Of a DNA stretch of 8,966 nucleotides, positions 6,712 to 8,966 are shown one piece after another. Numbering within the stretch: position 1 is the stretch's first letter; every line of letters starts with the position of its first letter. Where the stretch lies: assembly GCA_963578625.1 (NCBI GenBank), contig CAUZEO010000219.1:1-8966 (forward strand), in the 5' to 3' direction. A program made the translations under genes and the position numbers. This DNA is from CAUZEO01 sp963578625. GTDB taxonomy: Bacteria; Verrucomicrobiota; Kiritimatiellia; SLOV01. The notes below the pieces were generated by a model that was not told the DNA's origin, searched no databases, and saw only the letters and a program-made list of their open reading frames with translations.

Positions 6712-7129
6712 GTTGTACCAGGATATCATCCTGGACCATTATCGGAATCCCAGGAGCGCCGGCATCGTGGAAGATGAAGAGCTTCTTGTAGAGGAAGAGA
6801 ATCCGCTGTGTGGAGATCAGATTCGACTCACCGCCGTCATCGAGGGCGGTCTGGTAAAGGAAATCAAATACCAGGCGCGTGGGTGTGCCATTAGCATGGC
6901 TTCTGCCTCGATGATGACCGAGGACCTGATCGGAAAGCCGATTGAGGAAGTAAAAAACAGGATTCAGAATTTCGTTCGGCTCATGCGCGGTGAAATGGAA
7001 TTATCCGAAGACGATCTCGGTGACCTCGTTTCTCTCGAGGGGGTGAAACATTTTCCCATGCGCATCAAGTGCGCAACCATGTGTTGGCACGCCGCGGACC
7101 AGGCGCTGGATAAACTCGAAAAGAAATAG
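6698..7129 (+). CDS. sufU: SufU, zinc-dependent sulfur acceptor for SufS
   Basis: A 143-residue protein of the IscU/NifU fold in its SufU form. The four zinc-ligand positions known from Bacillus SufU are present: C38 and D40 in NPLCGDQ, C63 in RGCAISMASAS, and C125 in RIKCATMCWHA. The extended segment between C63 and C125 (about 62 residues) is the insertion that separates SufU from IscU. C129 is an extra cysteine four residues after the last ligand, where Bacillus SufU has none. SufU opens the SufS active site, exchanges zinc coordination and accepts the persulfide, passing sulfur to SufB. The gene starts at ATG 6698 inside sufS (14-nt overlap); an in-frame ATG at 6704 is an alternative. AGGGA at 6682-6686 may serve as ribosome-binding site. 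It is the last gene of the operon. Confidence 0.96.
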   Translation: MEMDELYQDIILDHYRNPRSAGIVEDEELLVEEENPLCGDQIRLTAVIEGGLVKEIKYQARGCAISMASASMMTEDLIGKPIEEVKNRIQNFVRLMRGEMELSEDDLGDLVSLEGVKHFPMRIKCATMCWHAADQALDKLEKK

Positions 7130-7150
7130 CAACGCCCACAAGATGTACTC

Positions 7151-7306
7151 ATGGACGATCGCGACGATCTGCTCTATGAAACGCGCCTCACGAATTTGCC
7201 GGTGTCAACCCGCGGCCTATCCATGTTTGTTCGGCCCGACGATTACGAACACTCGCGATCCATTTCCTTCAATATGATGGCGTATACGGTCGCCGTTATT
7301 TACTAG
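7151..7306 (+). CDS. Doubtful small ORF, 51 residues, unknown
   Basis: An ATG-to-TAG frame 21 nt after sufU, starting MDDRDDLLYETRL and ending MMAYTVAVIY. The C-terminus is somewhat hydrophobic but too short for a firm membrane segment. There is no clear Shine-Dalgarno and I recognise no family. It could be a real small gene at the end of the operon, a remnant of a longer gene, or chance. It is listed because it is the only frame close behind sufU. Confidence 0.18.
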   Translation: MDDRDDLLYETRLTNLPVSTRGLSMFVRPDDYEHSRSISFNMMAYTVAVIY

Positions 7307-7319
7307 TAACAATAGTAAC
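7304..7319 (+). repeat. Two tandem TAGTAAC copies with a TTACTAGTAA palindrome
   Basis: TAGTAAC occurs at 7304-7310 and 7313-7319, a 9-nt period. The first copy is part of the perfect 10-bp palindrome TTACTAGTAA (7300-7309). It lies at the stop codon of the doubtful small ORF. The function is unknown and chance is likely. Confidence 0.3.
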
Positions 7320-7575
7320 TGTTCGAATCGAGATGGTGAACGGATTTGCAATATGGGACCGGTTGACGACGACGGACGACGATTACGGATGACGAGGGAG
7401 GAGTCTCGTAATCGTTCATCGAAAAGACATTGGAAAGTAACTTCTTGTGACTGTCTGATGAGAATGAAGTGGGCAATTCGAACAACAGAGTGCAGGAGAT
7501 TTCGTGCTCCGCTGCGCTACACACTAAACGCCTGACTCCGGTCGTTCTCTAGTGATAAATTCAATGACAGCATTC

Positions 7576-7640
7576 AATCGTCCCGCGTCTTCGTCTTGCG
7601 ATTCGGCGGAGGAATCGGAGCACGAAGACGGGGCACGATT
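7576..7640. terminator. Long imperfect hairpin, possible suf operon terminator or palindromic element
   Basis: Two 29-nt arms (7576-7604 and 7612-7640) flank a 7-nt loop GGCGGAG. About 26 pairs form: six outer pairs (AATCGT with ACGATT), three C-G pairs, nine uninterrupted pairs (CGTCTTCGT with ACGAAGACG), a short weak part, and six inner pairs (CGATTC with GAATCG), separated by two bulges and two mismatches. The 3' arm ends in TTTT (7639-7642) followed by CTATAG, so on the + strand it resembles an intrinsic terminator between convergent genes. It is 446 nt past sufU and the stem is unusually long, so a dispersed palindromic repeat or a structured RNA is also possible. Confidence 0.55.
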
Positions 7641-7762
7641 TTCTATAGAGCGGTTGTGGGGCGCTCAATAAAAGCTGATGCGATAACAAGTTCCTCCTGA
7701 TTCTCTTCTTCGTTTGGAGTGACATCGACATCAAATTTGTGGGGAAGAACTCATCTTCGGGC

Positions 7763-8966
7763 CTAATCCACGTACACCATGCGTAGTTTTCCCCATTCGT
7801 TCGGATTGACCCATTCCCTGCCCGAGCCGGACCAGAACATGGATAGGGTTGTCTTCCTGCCGCTGTGGTCGCCCAAATTCACTTTGAAGCCTCCGGTGAT
7901 CACACTCTCCGGCGTCGGCCGGTACGTCCCCAGATAAGACCAGGGAATCCTGCCGGTGACAGACCATTCCTTCTTGCCTGGGTCGGCCCGACTGCCGACG
8001 AGTCCTCCGGGGATGCGTTTCCGGCCGTGCAGATCGATCGGTTGCCTTCCCTGGACGTTTCCGTCAGACGGAAACAGGATCTGGCAGTCTGTCTCCGTGT
8101 ACTTTTGGCGCTTCGGATCGGCGGCGGGATCCACACCGATGTAGATCTCCAGGCAATCTCCGGACCACGCGGTGTCCAGCGACTCCGCGTTCACGTTTAC
8201 GCCCGGGCTCTCGTCGCCGCGAACGGTGGCGGCAACGTAGTAGTAGTCCGCATCGTAGAAGGCAAGAATCTCGGCGCTGAGGTCGGAATCGTCCACGGTG
8301 ATTTTTACCGGACTGATTCGAGGCCAGGCGGATGCGCGCCCGTCAACGGGCAGATCGCTGCGCCGAAGTGTCACGTAACAGGTCTTCTCCGATTTCTCCT
8401 TCGGAACGGCCGCGACGCCGGTTCCGCGTGGACGGAATGTCCGCGCCACTTCGGGACGGATCGTGAGCGTTCCCTCGCTCCGCCGGATATCGTCCAGACC
8501 CAGCACTTCATAGTTCCGCAGGTGTTGGCCGCCTTCGTGAGATTGCGTGAGCAGGTAGGTGGCGCCGGTGTCGGGATGGCGGTACGCCGCGATGTGCCAG
8601 GATTCCGATGGGGTGTGCGTCATGACATCCACGCGATGATGGTGGCCGCGAGTAGGGTCATTCAATACCGCGGAAACAAACAAACCGTCTTGCGAATAGA
8701 TATCCACCGGCCCCGCTTCGTCGCCGACAAAGGCGTACCCGCTCGCGAAATCGACGCCGGTTACGTAGTACCACGTGCCCGGCTTTTTGAAGGTCCGTGC
8801 TTTCCTTCCCGCGGTCCACATCAATTCGCCGTCCGGCGAGACCTTGCGCAGATTGCACCAGCTGATCTGCTGTTGCCAGCGCCGGATTCCCCCGGCGCTT
8901 CCCCCCGTGCGTCCGTGTACGGCGTAAAAGATATTCCCGTCGGGGTCGGCCGCCTGCCCGAGAATA
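7763..8966 (-). CDS. C-terminal part of a protein with propeller-like repeats and a CBM9/DOMON-like domain
   Basis: The frame is open to the window edge, so the start lies beyond it; 400 residues are visible, ending at TAG (7763-7765). Numbering from the edge, residues 1-170 contain beta-propeller-like blades with repeated D-x-DG turns: ADPDGNIFYAV, VSPDGELMWTAG and IYSQDGLFVSAV. Residues about 207-397 look like a family 9 carbohydrate-binding/DOMON-like domain: AFYDADYYYVAATV, then WSGDCLEIYIG, then WSVTGRIPWSYLG, ending in WVNPNEWGKLRM. Domains of this type bind sugars or heme and are usually on secreted or periplasmic proteins; the signal peptide would lie outside the window. There is no catalytic motif in view. 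It converges on the suf operon and has no evident link with it. Candidate starts inside the frame (near 8824) are not needed. Confidence 0.8.
   Translation of the reverse strand, partial: ILGQAADPDGNIFYAVHGRTGGSAGGIRRWQQQISWCNLRKVSPDGELMWTAGRKARTFKKPGTWYYVTGVDFASGYAFVGDEAGPVDIYSQDGLFVSAVLNDPTRGHHHRVDVMTHTPSESWHIAAYRHPDTGATYLLTQSHEGGQHLRNYEVLGLDDIRRSEGTLTIRPEVARTFRPRGTGVAAVPKEKSEKTCYVTLRRSDLPVDGRASAWPRISPVKITVDDSDLSAEILAFYDADYYYVAATVRGDESPGVNVNAESLDTAWSGDCLEIYIGVDPAADPKRQKYTETDCQILFPSDGNVQGRQPIDLHGRKRIPGGLVGSRADPGKKEWSVTGRIPWSYLGTYRPTPESVITGGFKVNLGDHSGRKTTLSMFWSGSGREWVNPNEWGKLRMVYVD

Larger units (their letters stand above)
7130..7762. other. Noncoding stretch between sufU and the convergent gene
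   Basis: A 633-nt region with no convincing gene, more mixed in base composition than the flanking genes. It contains a doubtful 51-codon ORF (7151-7306), short TAGTAAC repeats (7304-7319), a GACGA-rich stretch (about 7364-7396), a long hairpin (7576-7640) and a small hairpin GAGCG/CGCTC (7648-7666). Longer frames here (for example 7353-7535 on + and 7303-7524 on -) have Arg- or Ser-rich, unstructured translations and no ribosome-binding site. It could hold a small RNA or be decayed sequence; nothing shows which. Confidence 0.6.

Noticed and set aside
7156..7168. Short hairpin GATCG-CGA-CGATC close behind sufU as a terminator
   Set aside because: The stem is only 5 bp with a 3-nt loop and no T-tract follows.
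7364..7396. GACGA-rich run considered as a tandem repeat or CRISPR-like array
   Set aside because: Units are irregular and very short, without unique spacers; it is at most low-complexity sequence.
7303..7535. Overlapping frames of 73 codons (minus) and 60 codons (plus)
   Set aside because: Translations are Ser- or Arg-rich without family features, start codons lack ribosome-binding sites, and neither continues an adjacent gene.
7648..7666. Hairpin GAGCG/CGCTC as terminator for the minus-strand gene
   Set aside because: The stem is 5 bp with a 9-nt loop, and no T-run follows it on the minus strand.

Overview
The window is dominated by a complete, U-type SUF iron-sulfur cluster assembly operon on the + strand (about 633-7129). 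Gene order is Rrf2-family regulator, sufT-like MIP18 protein, sufC, sufB, sufD, Rieske-type ferredoxin, sufS, sufU. It is flanked on the left by the C-terminal end of a TPR protein (+ strand, cut by the window edge) and on the right by the C-terminal part of a convergent minus-strand protein with propeller-like repeats and a CBM9/DOMON-like domain, also cut by the window edge. I found no tRNA, rRNA, CRISPR array, insertion sequence or phage gene.

Organism: the window comes from a bacterium of moderately high GC, clearly not an enterobacterium. SufU replaces SufE, and a Rieske ferredoxin and SufT are built into the operon. The flanking TPR protein and CBM9-like protein resemble gene types common in Acidobacteria, Planctomycetes/Verrucomicrobia and related uncultured phyla. 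That placement is inference from gene content; no marker gene settles it.

How the genes work together: SufS takes sulfur from cysteine onto a catalytic cysteine. SufU, a zinc protein with the C/D/C/C ligand set, accepts it as persulfide. The SufB-SufD-SufC scaffold/ATPase complex builds the cluster; SufB carries the Cys and Glu-His-Glu residues and SufD the His associated with de novo assembly. SufT is expected to help mature target proteins. The Rieske ferredoxin may supply electrons, but its role is unproven. The genes are tightly packed (gaps of 9-51 nt, overlap of sufS with sufU, and of the regulator stop codon with the sufT ribosome-binding site), consistent with one transcript.

Regulation: the 185-nt leader in front of the regulator carries two GAC-N7-GTC dyads with A/T-rich cores. 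The downstream one matches the 25-bp E. coli IscR type 1 operator layout well. A nested hairpin lies between them. The regulator has cysteines spaced as in IscR, but Arg where IscR has its histidine ligand and Gly where IscR has Glu43.

The 633-nt stretch between sufU and the convergent gene (7130-7762) holds no convincing gene. It contains a doubtful 51-codon ORF and a long, 26-bp imperfect hairpin (7576-7640) followed by TTTT, which may be a terminator or a palindromic repeat element. Overall this is a recognisable housekeeping operon; the regulatory leader and the 3' hairpin are the parts most worth a second look. I do not see evidence for a wholly new system.
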